Source: UBA1447 sp964612185 (lineage in GTDB: Bacteria; Bacillota; Clostridia; Oscillospirales; Acutalibacteraceae). From it: a stretch of 44,529 nucleotides of DNA. Shown in pieces: positions 13,120 through 28,100 of the stretch; the stretch's first letter is position 1; each line of letters starts with the position of its first letter. A program made the translations under genes and the position numbers. The notes under the pieces were generated by a model, which saw only the letters and a list, made by a program, of their open reading frames with translations, was not told where the DNA came from and did no database searches. Location of the stretch: the NCBI GenBank assembly GCA_964612185.1, contig CAZTCR010000026.1:1-44529 (forward strand). Direction: 5' to 3'.

Positions 13120-16100
13120 TTGAAAAGGCAAATCACATTCAGATTAATCGCCATGCTGCTGACGGCAACACTGTTGCTGACATCAACAGGGCTGTTGACG
13201 ATGTTTGCGAAAGCCGAGGGAACCACCACTTCCCCGACCCTTGTGACCGAAGGCTCCTTTGCAGCGTCAACACAGCAGGAAACGACGACCGAAGCCGAAA
13301 CGACAACGGAACGGGAGACTTCAACAGCGGTGTCAACTTCCGAGCCTGAAACAACCGTTGCGCCTGAAATCACGACCAACCCGACTGTCACCGCGGAAGG
13401 CGGCAAGCTCGAACCGAAAAAACCAACCGTCGCTGTTGAAGGCGGCAGGATGAGCGCTTATCCGCAAGCTCAAACCTGGGTCGGCGACGGAACTTCCACC
13501 AACCCGTATCAAGTATCCAGCACCGCTCATTTTTTGGAAATACAAACGATTGTATCGGTTTCCGGACCTGACAAGTATTTCATCCTTACAAGCGATATCA
13601 GTCTGAGCTCTGTCACAATCGGCGACTTCACCAAATACGCAAGCGGAAATTATGGATTTAACGCAGCCCTTATCAGTATCAATCCCTTTAACGCGGATAA
13701 CAGTCCGACTAATTATTTCATCAATTTTGACGGCAATAATTACAAAATCAAAGACCTCAACTTAACGGATGCAACGCAGGAGACAATTGCAATATTCGGT
13801 CATTTAAGCGCCAATTCGGTGATTAAGAATATTGACTTTGAAAACTGCGCCATGACATTGTCGACCCAAATTAACAAAGTCGCGGCAATCGTGGCTGTTC
13901 AAAATAAAGGTACCATTGAGAACTGCACTTTCACAGGCAATGCCGGTTCACCGACCCTCAATATGAACGCGGTGCCGGGCGAAGTTCTTAGCAAAGATGA
14001 ATTTACTTTTTCAACGGGGTATCATTACCGAGTCGGGTACGGCGTTTTTGTGGGCGAAAATCAGGGAACCATACAAAACTGCTATTTGAAAGATGTCAGT
14101 ATGTTGGTCAACAAACGCTCGTTTGTCGGTATTGTTGCGGGCCAAAACAGCGGAACGATAACCGGCATAAACGGCGAAGGATATGGTTTGTATGGTATTT
14201 CCGGTTTAAAGATTACGGCAAACAGCCTCAATGACGGTTCCGATCGAATTGGCGGCATAACCGGCAAAAACCGGAGCGGAGCAACCATTTCAAACTGTAC
14301 GGTTTATCTGCCCGGTTCAAATAGCTTCAACAGTTTTAAATACGGCAGCAAGGTTGGCGGCATTGCCGGCGTAAACGAAGGCGCGGTGGCAAACTGCTAT
14401 GTGCTGGGCAAATCAACCAATACATCAACCGTCAGTTCCTCAATATACGATATTTTGGGGTACTCCAATATTTCCGGCGGCATCACAGGTGAGAACACCG
14501 GTACAATTATTTCAAGCAGCGCTGAAAATGTCGGCGTTTACCTGGAAAATACGCAAACTGCTGTATACGGCGGTATCACCGGTACCAACTCCGGCCCCAT
14601 AACTTCCTGCTATGCTTCCGGTAAACAGACGGATAATGACAGCCTTTCTGTTTCGCCCTACTACTACTTAGGCGGTGTTGCCGGTTCTGTTTCAGCCGGC
14701 ACATTCCTTTCAAACTGCTATGCGCTTGTTTCATTGTCGCCGTTTGCGACTCTTTGCGGCGCACTCATCGGCAACGGTGCTGTGCCGGCCATGCTTGACG
14801 GCATAAACCCGAACTACTGGTCCAGGTCAATCAGCGGCTGGCCGACACAAAGCGCGCTTAACAGCGCAGATAACAATGAAATTCAACGCGGTATCCGGGC
14901 GCTTAATTTAGCACCGTCCGCTTCAACAACTATCAGCAAATCGATGTTCACGCACAGCTGGGGTTCATCTTCCGTTCTGATTACATCAGCGTTTACAGAA
15001 TCCAGCCCCTATATTTCTGTCACCGAGTTTTCGAGCGTTCTTCAAGTCAATACGGACAGTTTTGTCGGTCAGTTTGCTAAGATAAATTACAATCTGACAA
15101 TAACGTTGCCTGTAGATGTGGGTTATACCGGACAAAACCCTGTTGTGCAGCAATTCGCGATTGATACCCTCATAACCGAATCCGCACCGGCAGACTCGGC
15201 AATTGTAACACGCGTGAACCCCGCGCACATCAGCAACAGCGGTGAAATACTGTTGATAAAAAACCTGCCTTACCTGGATTATAAGCTTGTTAATGACATC
15301 ACTATGCCAACCGTTGCACCCAACGACTGGCGGACGACTGTTTTCTCCGGCACGCTTAATGGCAATAATAAGACGATAACAACCGGTATTCCGATATTTT
15401 CAAGAATTTACGGCTCCCGTGACAGCACCGTCCCTGCGGAAGGGGTACCGGATACAGACGAAAATCTGGCATTTGGTTATATTGCTGATTTGAACATACT
15501 GCTCACAGCTGATGTAACTTCAGGGGTGTTGGGCTCTGTCATAAGCGGTACGCTGGATAATGTGAGGCTGTCGGGCATCGACTCAACGATTAAATTGTTC
15601 GCAGGCTCCTTGTTTGCAAACAATTTGGGTACGATGATTAATTTCGTGCGCGCCAACAGTTACATCAAACAGTGCTTTACAAGTGTGAATGTTTCGGTTA
15701 TAAACAGCAGCCTTGGCAACATCGGCGGCTTAATCGGTAATATTGATGCCGAAAAAGCCACCATAGACAATTGCGGTTCCAGTGCAACTGTAACAAGCCT
15801 CAGTGGCAATACGGCCATTGGCGGCTTAATCGGGCGGATTACAACCAATACGGCAGGCATCGTCAAGAACAGTTATGCCGGCGGACTGATAGCAAACACG
15901 AACGCGAGAATTGTAGTCGGCGCAAAGTTATCCTCGCATATCCTTGAAAATGTTTATTGGAGCAAAAATGATACAGGCCAGGCCGGTACTGAACCCGCTA
16001 ACAACATCGTCCTTCCGCAGGATACCGTAAACCAATGGCTGTTTGAGCAGAGCATCGGCTACGCGTCGAACGACCCGAGCGAAATCAGTATTATTTTGCC

Positions 16101-19100
16101 GGCCGCTATAACGGCTTTTTCCTCATCCCAGGTTTTGGATTTCAGCTGGACACTATTTGATTCCGATATAATATCAGAGATAGAACCAAGCGATGTGATT
16201 ATTGAAGACGGCAAATTGAAAATCAGTTATACACGGGACCCGCTTTCAGAAGACGATGAAACGACACAGCTCACCCTTGTTCACATTCCGACGGGGCTGA
16301 AAGCACGCGTTAACTTAACAACACAGGTTGGGTTGCAAAATATCGGCGGTTACTATTTAATCGAGTCAGAGGGCGATTTGCAGTATTTCAGCCAGAACCA
16401 AGCTGCCTTTATGGCGGAAAACGATGGCGATAGCTGTAATGTTAAACTGATGAGAGACCTTGACATGACCGGTTTTACATTTGACCCGATCGGAATTAAT
16501 ACAACACCTATAAATGAAAAAGTTCGGACCGACTTTAACGGCATATTTGAAGGTAACAACAAAACAATTTCCAACCTCACCATCAGCGGAGCGGGCAATG
16601 TCGCCTTATTCGGTTATATAGACGGAGCCACCATACAAAACTTAACACTCAACGGCATCAATATTACAGCCACGGGCAAAAACGCGGCCTGCCTTGTCGC
16701 AGAGGCTGTCAATGGTACACTCAGGAATATCACCATTGAAAACAGCCAAATCCAAAGCACATATACCGCTAATGAATACGCGTATATCGGCGGCCTTGTC
16801 GGTGCCTTCCAAAATGCGACTACCGGCAGCGCATCCGTTACGGAGATAACGGTAAACAATTTAACCGTTACAGCCGCTTCAGGCTGTGCAGGGGCGATTG
16901 CCGGGTATATTTACTCCTTAGCGACCGTTTCCATCAGCAGCAATATCAATATTACCGACCTGAATATAACAGGCACCTTTAACATCGGCGGTGTTGTCGG
17001 GGACCAACTCGGCACGGTTACAATTAGCGGTGTGACAATCGGCAAGTCAGCCGGCGGCACATCACTGCTCAGCGGCACCGGCTATGTCGGCGGCATTGTC
17101 GGGCAATCCACAGCATCCGCGGCAACGGCTAAAATTAATGGCTGTACGGTGAGTGGCATAACGATTGTAAATAGCGCAGGTGCCACCGCCACCGAAAACC
17201 CGACCGGCGGTATCGCCGGGGCGTTTGGCGGCAAAATCGGGGACTTGGCGGCATGTGTTGTGGAAAACTGCGTTATTCAAGGCAATGCCTCGGGCGGTAT
17301 CGTCGGCAAAATATATGTAATTCCATCAACTGGAGAGGACACTGTTATCAGCGATTGTATTGTCAAGGGAACAACCGGCATCTCAACTTATCAAACAACC
17401 GGTACGATAGCCAGCGGCGGAATAGTTGGGGAATACTCGGTAGCCGGCAACCTCTATATCAACAACTGTTTGGTGCAAAACGGCGTGACCATCAGCAAGG
17501 CTGCCAACGCAGGCGGCATCGTTGGCAGAATAACAGATGACGCGGTTAAAGTCGAAATCACTGCCTCGCAGAGCTTTGCGAACATCGCCACAACGCACTC
17601 AAGTGGCATAGCGGGCGGCATCATCGGCTATACCATAGCAGAAATCAATAAAATTCTGATAAGTACCTGTGTGGCGGGCGGCTCAGTTTCGGCACTCAAA
17701 TATGCCGGTGGTATCTTAGGTCGCCATCAAAAAGCAACCGCATCCAATGGCACCACGTGTATCAGCGGCTGCTATGTAACGGCTTCTATAACGAATGCTG
17801 AGTATAAAGGTAAAATATTAGGTTATAATTCGGATGTTTTCTCTGAAGGCAATATCGCGACGGCGATTACCAATGTGGTGCTTTCCACCTATCCGCAGGA
17901 CATAGCCTCATACGGCTTCGCAACAACAAACAACCTGACGAACGCGGCCAACACGTTTGCGGACATCAACAAGCCGGGCGGCAATTATCTCCATGGCTCC
18001 GCTGACCCCGTTGACCTGTTCGATACCCTTCCGACTACAATAGATGTAACCAATCTGCCTGCCAACGGGTTTGCGTATTACCCCGCCGCCGGCTGGGTTT
18101 CGCAGAACCCGGGTAAACTGACGGTAACGGGCTATGATGACCCGCCCCTGCCGATGACGGTTACCGTATCGGCAACAGATACGACAACGGTGCCTACCGG
18201 CGCGGTTGCGGTGTTTAAACACGCTAGTTTTGATATTAAGCCGACCGGCACCGCGGAAAAAATAGCCTTCCAGGTACGCATACCGGTTACCAGCTGGGTG
18301 CCGTATATATGGACAGGCAGCGGGACGGCAATGGACCCGTTCCTGATTGAGGACAAATATGACCTTGACGCCATAAGAAATAACATACTCTACGATGATG
18401 GCTCTGCTGAGTATTTCGGCGGATATTACGAGATAACGCAAGATATTGTTTTTACCGCTGCGGATTTCGAGCCGGATGGCGAGTTCTACAATGATGGCAA
18501 GTATTTTATCCCGATTGACGATAATGTTTATTACTACCTGCCGTTTATCGGTACAATCAACGGCAACGGTCATACCATATCCGGTCTCAAAATTAAAAAT
18601 ACGAGCGGCGGTACTTACACCGGTCTTTTTGAACAGACGGGAACACAAAGTGTGCTGTTGGGCGCATCCTATGTCGATGTTTCAGCCGAGTTCAGCAATT
18701 TTGAAATAAAGGACGCCGTTATTGAAGGCGGTCCGCTTTGCACACATGCCGGGGCACTTGTTGCCGAGGCAACCGATACTGTTTTTACAGGGATAAAAAT
18801 TACAGATTCATCCATTTCGGGGTCAACTCTTTATGCCGGCGGTATCGCGGGTTACGCGGTTAATTCAATTGTTATAGGTCTGACCCTGCCGGATCTCACC
18901 CGTGTGCCATCCGTTATCAGCGGTACTTCGGTATCCGTGCTTTCCGATGGTACGGCAGGCGGCATTGCCGGGCGCTTCTATGGCCAAATCGGCGAGGAAA
19001 ACGAGGCAGGGTATGATGTCCGGGTTATTAACCCAACCATAAACGGCGCGGATGCCGGCGGTCTTGTCGGCTGCAACCTATACTTATCTGAAGATCTGCT

Positions 19101-22100
19101 GTCTCTGGCTGTTTGCAATGCCTTGGTTTCCGGCGGTGAGGTCACGTCTGCCAACGATTCCGGTTTCTACGCGGCCGGCGGCATTTTCGGTCGCGCGATC
19201 GGTGACGGGGACTCTGTCATTTCTGTCACAAAAAGTAAGGTGCTGGGTATCGCTGTAACCGCAAAGAATGTTGCGGGCGGAGTTATCGGCCTCATGGCTA
19301 TCAACCCGACCTTTGGCACGATTGATGAAGGTTATATTGTTTACAGCAATCAGCTGCTTATTGAGGACACGGAAAGTTACGCGGTTGTAAAAGCAACCGA
19401 GGAACCAAACGCCGGGAATAACAACAGAAGCAACGCAGGCGGTTTGGCTGGCAGCATTACCATTGCGCTGATTGTGAAAATAGCAGGCTGTGTCGCGGGC
19501 GGTTCGGTTGAGGCGCGGGGAAATGCCGGCGGTGTTATCGGGCAGGTGGAATATAATGAAAATTTAGTTATTCCGCTGTTCGGCGGTACAATTGGTGACA
19601 CGAATCCGGCTCAAATTGAACCGATTAACAGCCTTGCCGCCGAAATTGTCGTGACCGCTGACATAACCAAGTCAGTACCGGCAGCACAAGCCGGTTTGGT
19701 ATTGGGCGATATTTCAACAGCGCTTTTAAGTACAGTAGTTGCATATGTAACTTTTGAACCTTTTGTTAACATTAAATACTCCAGTTTCCAATACACCGGA
19801 TTAATGGTCGGCAATCCGGCCATTGATGAGAACAATCCGGTAAACACCGACATTAAGCGCACGCTCTTTGACTTGAACAAGGGATACGCGGATGCCTGGA
19901 CAGCGGACTACCGGGGCTTACGATATGATAACTCAGCGGAAGAAACGCTTACGGTTATACTTGACGATGAACTTGAGTTTAGCGGGAGCAATATACTCTT
20001 GCCGAAAGTTCCGGCAGCGCTTGGTTATAGCATTGTATCCGGCGATTTTGATAACTTCACCGATTCGGACGGCGCGGAATTCACCCTGGATACCGTTACA
20101 ACCGATGTAACGAACCTGATTACAAATTACAGTAACATCAGCAGAACGCTTACCAGGACAGGCGGCGAAGGGTCCGGTAATCTGATATTCAGCTACACCA
20201 ACGGACTTCAAGTGGCAATGAACATCATTGCTTTTGAAAATATTGCCGGTCTGGGCACCTCTGGATCTCCTTATCTCATCAGCGAAACCAGCCATTTCGC
20301 ATTACTCAGAGGTTTCCCGACTAAGTATTTCAGACAAGTGGACGACATTGCTTTCAACCCATTGGATTTTGAATCCGGCGGAGCATATTATAACAATGGC
20401 AGCCTTTGGCAGCCCATACAGGGCATAAGCGGCAGTGTTTTCTTTACCGGTAACTATGATGGCCAAGGGAAAACTATTACAGGGTTAAAAATTAACCGGC
20501 CGTTGGAAAATTATATCGGCTTCTTCTCAAAACTTGGGGTTGGCGCGCAGGTATATAACCTTGTTTTGAATACAGCAGCAGTTACCGGCCAATCTTATGT
20601 CGGGGTACTCGCGGGCGAGGTTAGAAGCTCCGGAATACAAACCGCTATTAGCGGGATTACGGTGAATAATTGCACGGTTACATCGACAACTCTCGGGGCC
20701 AACGGCAATGAGATTTACGCAGGCGGTCTGGTTGGTTCGGAGATATCTGACCTTCCAGCACCAACTCAGGCAGGGATAAGTGATTGTCATGTTAACTCAA
20801 CAGCCGTTACAACAGCAAACTCTTATTTTACCAATGCGGGCGGAATAGCCGCGACAGCCCAAAGAATTGAAAACTGCACGGTAGATAATGTAACCGTTAC
20901 AGCCGGTATTTACGCGGCGGGAATCGTTGCAAGAACAAGCGTAACAGTTGCCGGCGAAACAAATCCGGTTTTGGTAAAAAACTGCGGGATAACCGGCAGC
21001 AACGGTATTTCACAGATAAAGAGCACTTTAAATTTCGGTAATACAGCAGCCGCAGGCGTTTTTGCCTATTTGAGCAAAAATCAAATACAACTGACATTGG
21101 AAGGCTGCAGTATCAGCAGTTTAGCGTTTGTCAACAGTGCTGGCGGTGCCGCGGGCGGAATTATGGGCGTTGTGAACGGTCCTGCCGACACCTCTACACC
21201 ATTGGATGTTACTATAATCGATTCCGAGAGCTATGCGGTGGTAACCGCGGCAAATGAAGCCGGCGGTGTATTGGCAGCAATAAAAGGTAAAAATATCATA
21301 CTGGCTAATATAAGGGTTGAGGGATGCGTCGGCGGCGGCAATGTCGAATCAACCGGAACGGAAACCGATGCGGTGGGCGGCATCATCGGCAGCGTAAACT
21401 GTGACACAGATACTTTTACTACCGGTTACAGCCCGACACCGTCGGCGCTTATTAAAGACTGTATCTCCAGCGCCATGCTTACCTATACCCGCAGCGAATA
21501 TGCAGGTAAACTGGTAGGCAACTGTGAATCCATAAATATCAACGCTGTTAACGCTATTGACGAAGGCGATTATTCGACCGTTTTCAGCAATAACTACATC
21601 AGCTCCTACCCACAGGACGATGTGAAGCCTTTTGGCGACGGCACAATGTCGTCATCCCAACAGCTGGGTTCAAGCATCATAGACCTGATGAAATATGAAG
21701 AAGCGACGGACGTCATTATTGAAAGTTTCACGGTTAAAAATATACTGGACGAAGAAAACACCTATAATCCGATTGCAATCGCAACTTACGGTGTGCCTTC
21801 TGTAACAACAAGCTTTAAGGCAAGTATCAAAATCAAAAGCGGCAATTTACCTGTTCAGTTGGCTGCGGCACAGCCATTTGCGGTTGGTAATTACCGCGAG
21901 CTTCATATAAATCGCGTGTCATCCACAACATCCGCCGCGGTGAACTGGAATGTCTCGGACTCCGGTATGGGCAATGAACTTAATATTTCTGTTACACCTG
22001 CAGCCAAGCAAGCTGGTTATATTGAAGTTGATCTTGGTTCAGGCATCACAATATCCATTCCGCTGATCACTTATAAAATTAACGGAACAGGTACGCAAGC

Positions 22101-25100
22101 GAAACCATTTGAGATTTCGGAAACCGAGCATTTGACGCTGATGTATTACTTGAATCGGGCAAACTTTAAATTGATTAATAATATAACAATAACGCTGGCG
22201 GATTATGCTGCCGGGGTAGACAACCCTGATCCAATACCGGATATTCCGGCCGGTGTGCTTTATAACAAAGACTATGTCGGATTTATGCCGATTGGCAGTG
22301 AAACAAAACCGTTCGGCGGCACATTGAACGGTCAGAATCATGTCATATCCGGTCTTTACAGCAACAATTCGGAGAAAAATTATATCGGCTTTTTCGGCAA
22401 TGTGTCAAGTACCGCCGTGCTGTCCAATATCCATATTGAACTGACTTCAAATACACAAAGTTCGCTGGGCGGTATCCTCGGCAGACAATATGTCGGCGGG
22501 CTTGCCGGTTATTGCGCTGCGGCTGCGACAGTTACGAATTGCTCTGTTGCGTTCGGTCAGGTTGCAGGCAGATTAACCGTGGGCGGGTTGATCGGTCAAA
22601 GCTCTTCGTCTGTATCAAAGTGTTTTACCGCTTGCGATGTTTTGGCTGTCGGGCAGGATGACAACAACCCAGGCGAAGCGGGCGGTCTTATCGGGCACGC
22701 AGTTAATGCCACGAGCGATGCTGTCATGAATATCAGCAACAGCTTTGCATCGGGCAGCGTCTTTTCCGGGTGGAAGAATGCGGGCGGTCTGATTGGTAGA
22801 GTCAATTTCCAAGGCCAAACTCTTAATTCAGCGCTTAATTTGAGCGACTCTTTCTTTACCGGCAACATAAAATCGGGTGACCCATTAAACAGCGCTCAAA
22901 CAATTTTAATCGGCTCCGGCAAAGAAGCCGGTACAGCGATCAACGGCAACAGGCTTTATGTGGCCGGTACCAATGTAGCATTCAATAGCTTACTGCTTCC
23001 CTTTACAACGCTCCCCGGCGATAAAAACAACATTTATTTTGACAAATCGGTTTTAGGGCTGACGGAAACTTCAGGCGCTTTAACAACCGATGAGCTGACA
23101 TCCGGCGTACCGGATGGGTTTGCGTTTACCGGGAGCCCGTGGTCTGCTTCAGCGGACAGTTATCCGCGCTTGCTGATGGCAGACAGCTACTCAAACGCTT
23201 TTTGTGCGATTGCTACCGTACCGCTTATCACACATGCCAAAGACAAGGAAAGCTCAAACCTTGCGCAAGGCTTGGTTTTCCAAGCAAAGGTTCCGGCATT
23301 GGTCAACGAATATCCAATAACACTGCAGTCATCAAAACTGGATACATCGGATACGGAAACCTATGATATGGCTATGGACAGCCACCTAACCGGCAACGGT
23401 ACGGACCGGCGGGTGGATATGCTGTTCGGGCCGGCTGATAGCGGCATGGTTACAATATACCGCAATATATTTAAGCAAAACAGCTTTCCTGCCGCCGGCA
23501 ATCTTACACTCTACAAAGTTGAAAACAGTGAGTTGTGGTATGACTTTAGAGCACCGGTTGTAACGTTATCAACCACTATCAACGGCATTCAGGTTGCAAG
23601 ACGAATGAAGGTTCCCCTTGCGAATGCTGCTGATAACTATTACATCGCGACCGAGCGGCAATTACGAGCATTGCAGGGTAACGATAATGCCGCAGCAGGT
23701 ACAAAGTTCAGGTATCTGCGTGGTGCGCTCGGCGAATGGAATGATGTTGTACAGCTTACTGCCGACATTGATCTGCGCGGCAATATGAATATGAATGGTG
23801 AATTTGATCCGATTTCCGGATTTTTGGGCACGTTCAAGGGCAACGAATTCACGATAAGCAATCTAAAAATCAACAAACCGACAAGCAATAATATCGGATT
23901 ATTCAACATGTTTAACAGCATAACCACACAAAATGTAACAGTGGAATATTTGAACATCAAAGATTGTTGGATTAACGGGAATGTCAATGTCGGTTCCCTT
24001 GTCGGCTATATGAACCAGAAAGCTATAATTAGAGACTGCACCGTTTCCCGGAGCGATTCTGCGGGCAGTTACGTAGCCGGTGAATCAATCGTCGGCGGAT
24101 TGACCGGTTATTCACAAGGGATAATCCAAAGAAGCCGTTGCGCGGTGGATGTCAGCGGTAAAAACACGGTCGGTGGTTTTGCGGGGCTTGTGGAAAACAC
24201 AACAGCGGAAACATCAAACAGTTCATCGACAGGTTCGGTTAGCGCTTCGGTATCAGCCATTGTCGATACTAATTTTGGTATCGGCGGTTTCATCGGGCGT
24301 GTGAGCAACGGTGCAAAAGTAGAACTTTGTTTTGCCACGGGTAATGTGGAAGTATCCACTTTTAACGCTTTTGAAAATAGCACATGGAACATTGGCGTTG
24401 GTGGGTTTATTGGGATCATATCCGGTACAAATGCCAGTGTTGGCAAGTGCTTCTCAAGCGGCAGTGTCAGGGCGCTTGACATCAATGAACTGAAAAACGG
24501 CGCCATCACTTTCGGTGTCGGCGGGTTTGCCGGTATCAGTGAGGCTGCTTTTTCCAATTGTTACACGTCCTCTTCTGTTTACGCACAATTTACAGGTGCG
24601 GTGCTGGGCAGCTCGGGAAACATTGTTGCTGCAGGTGTCGGTGGATTTGTCGGAACAACAAAAGCGACAATTTCCAACGCATATTCCTCCGGCAGCGTGT
24701 TACGCGATGTACAAATTGCGCCCGTGAACAACGGCTATACTTATTTTGAAAACGCAGTTGGCGGAGTCATCGGGACAACAGCCGGTATTCCTAACTCGAA
24801 TGCCAACTTATATTTTGACTTGTGGAACAATAGTATTGACGGTCTGCAGACTATTGGCGGCGTACCGGATGCAGCTTTTGTCACAAGTTTGACAACCGAT
24901 CAGTTTTTAAAAGCACCGCCGGATACAAATGTGCTTAAATTCAGCGATAATATCTGGAGTTTTAACAACGGTGCTTACCCATGTCTAACTGAGCTGGTAG
25001 CATCTGGCGTTGACGAATATATCCGATACCCGGCCGTTTTGAGTGTTGTTTCAGCAACAATAGACAAACGCGACGACTCTGCGAGAGCAGGCAACGGCAT

Positions 25101-28100
25101 TACCATGGCGATTACAACGCCCAACAGCATGACTGTTTCATCCGAGACTTATCAGCTTGATTGGACGATTGCCGGTGACAGTGATGTGAACTTTATTGAA
25201 ACAACAGACGGTACAGTCAGCAAATTAATACCCATACGCACTGCCAATGCAAGCCAGCTCCTTAGCTTGATTGCTGTTATAAAAGGTAATGAAAAATATG
25301 GCTCAAGGCGTTTTGACAGACCTTGTGCCGAAATGCTGGGAACACAAGAGAGACCCTATCTTGTTTCGAACAAGAGCGATCTTCAGCATATCGGGTTGCC
25401 GGAAATCGGCGAGCAGCCGGGCAATTACGGAGACCCGGGAGTCTACTATAACGCGACCGGTTTTGAAAACTTCTACAACACTTGGTATTCACCGATTACG
25501 ATAACCGGTGGTGTTTGCACCAATGTGCCCGGCAAAGTTTATTTCCGCTTGCTCAGCGATATCGATATGCGGCTGGATGTGAACTACTTCTACCAGGATG
25601 ACAAGGTCCAAGCCGTAGTGGTAGATGATGATACCAACTATGACGATGACAACCATTATATCGGCAACCTCAGCCCGGGATTGCCTCCGGTACCTGTTGA
25701 ATATGAAACCGGTATATCCTTCCAGGGTATTTCGTTTGAAGGTAACGACTATTCGATTGACAACTTTAAATCGAATCGACCTTTCCTTTACGGAGTCAGT
25801 GCCCTATCCGATATCAGAGATGTCAGTTTCAACAACCTTGACATCAACACTAACAACACGGCGGAAGTAGATGATGGCACCGCGCTTGTGCGTTACAACT
25901 TCGGCATTATTGACGGCTGTATGATCAACAGCGGCAGTATTACCGGAGGGAACAATGTTGCAGGAATTGTCGCTTTTAACTACGCAACCTACTCATCCGA
26001 CCCGCTTAGTCCGAATTATTTGCATCAGTTGACGAATTCAACGGTAAACGCTGACATCACCGGCAAGTCAGATGTTGGCGGTATAGCGGCAAAGAACATT
26101 AAAGTCGATGATTTTATGGGATTGGGGATAGCCTATACCGGGCAAATAACCAACAGCGCATTTACCGGCGGAACCATAACAGTTACACAATCAGCCGCTG
26201 CTGCGGCAAATGCGGGCGGAATCGCCGGCGAAAACAGCGGTATTATCAGCAACAGTTTCAGCATGGGCTCTATAATAAGTGCCGCAGGCGCGGATGTCAT
26301 CGGCGGATTGGTCGGCGTGAATGCCGGCACCGGCGTCATCAACGCGGCATATTCAAGAACAAATGTCAGCGGCGGCAACAATATCGGCGGCTTTGCCGGG
26401 ACCAACGCGGGCGCGATTACCAACGCGTATTCCGCGGGCCGGGTAACGGTTGACCCCGGCGCGACCCAAACGGGCATCTTCTGCGGCACCAACACAGGCA
26501 CCCTCACGGACGCCTTTGCGGATAAAGCCATGGCGGGCAAGTCCACCTACGCCCTGCTGGCTGACGCGACTGCGACGGACTGCCTGCTGAATATGAGCTG
26601 CTTTGACCCGTTAGGTACAGCGGATGAAGCGTTTACGAATACCGGAACAGCATACCCGCAGCTCGCCGCCATCCGTGCGCTTGATGACGGTTACGGGGCA
26701 ATTTATATTCCGCAGAAATACGCCTTGCTCATCGGCTATTCCGTGATGAGTTCCGCCGCGGTCAACACGAAGTATTCACAGTATATAGACACCCTGCCGC
26801 TGAACACTGCAAACCCGGTAAGTGTTATTACACCGGAATCGTGGATGGACAATGTCAGTTGGGCAACCACAGACGCGTCGATTATCTCCGCCGCGGGCAC
26901 AACCGGTTCAACCGGCGGCACGGCGACCCTCACCGCAAGCAGTAGGATTAACGCCAGCAACGGCAAAAAATATGATGTAACAATGCCGATAAGCGTCACG
27001 ACAGACCAGCCGAACCCGAACTTCTCCGGCGGTATCGGCAAAGGGACAAGCCCGGCAAGTCCGTATCAAATTAATTCCGCTGGGAGCTTTGACGCCCTAT
27101 CCTACTACGGGCCGGACGCGGATATTTCCTATGTACTCACCGGGGATGTCAACTATGCCGGCGGACGCCCGGCAACCTCGATTAAAGAGTTCGACGGGCA
27201 CCTCGACGGGCAGAAGTTCACGGTGTACGATGTGACGGTTGACAACAATTCCGGCCTGTTCGGTCACCTTAACAATGGCTCAACTATAACCAACCTCGGC
27301 CTTGTCGGAGCGAAAAATAACACAACAAATCCACCGGACGGTTACATCGGTCTGCTGGCCGGCCATGCCCAGGGAGCGATTATTACCAACTGTTACGCCA
27401 TCGGCGAAATCAATACGGATGCGGCTGTCATGGGCGGCTTGGTTGGTTTGGCCAACGCGAATACCGCCATCACCGGTTGCATGACCTCCGGCAAGGTTGT
27501 CAACACCTCCGCGGACGCGGCCGCCTTAACAGGCGGTATGGCTGGCAGCGCGGATACGGCAACCGTAACGGGCTGCTTGTCCACCGCTTATGTGCTGGGT
27601 GACGGCGTGGTTGGCGGTATCGTAGGCGAAGCCGTTAACAGCGCAAGCATAACCAACTGCACCTTCGCGGGGATGGCGATGGATACGGCGCTCGCGCAAG
27701 GCGCCTCTGTCCCGGCTATTACATCCATCGGCAATATCGCGGGTAGAATTATTGACGGCTACACAACGGACGAACCCCCGGTACCGATTATTACAACTAT
27801 ATCAGGCTGCGCTTATGATAAACAAATCACCCTTTTGAATGATGCCAACGCGGCGGCCAAGTTTACCGCAGAACTGGCACCGGGTACAACATATACCCTG
27901 CCTGCAGAGCTTGCCGGCGGCAGCGTAAAATTTGCCGCGGGCGTCGCTTTTGGCGCGATGCCGGTGCGGTTTATGCTCGGCACAGCGGCCGGTTCCATGA
28001 GCGGATTTTCAAGCATCCGCCTGCCGGGTAACATCGCGGGGGATACCATAACCCCAAGGGAAATCCCGCAGAACTCCGCAACCTATCTGACAGCTGCTGG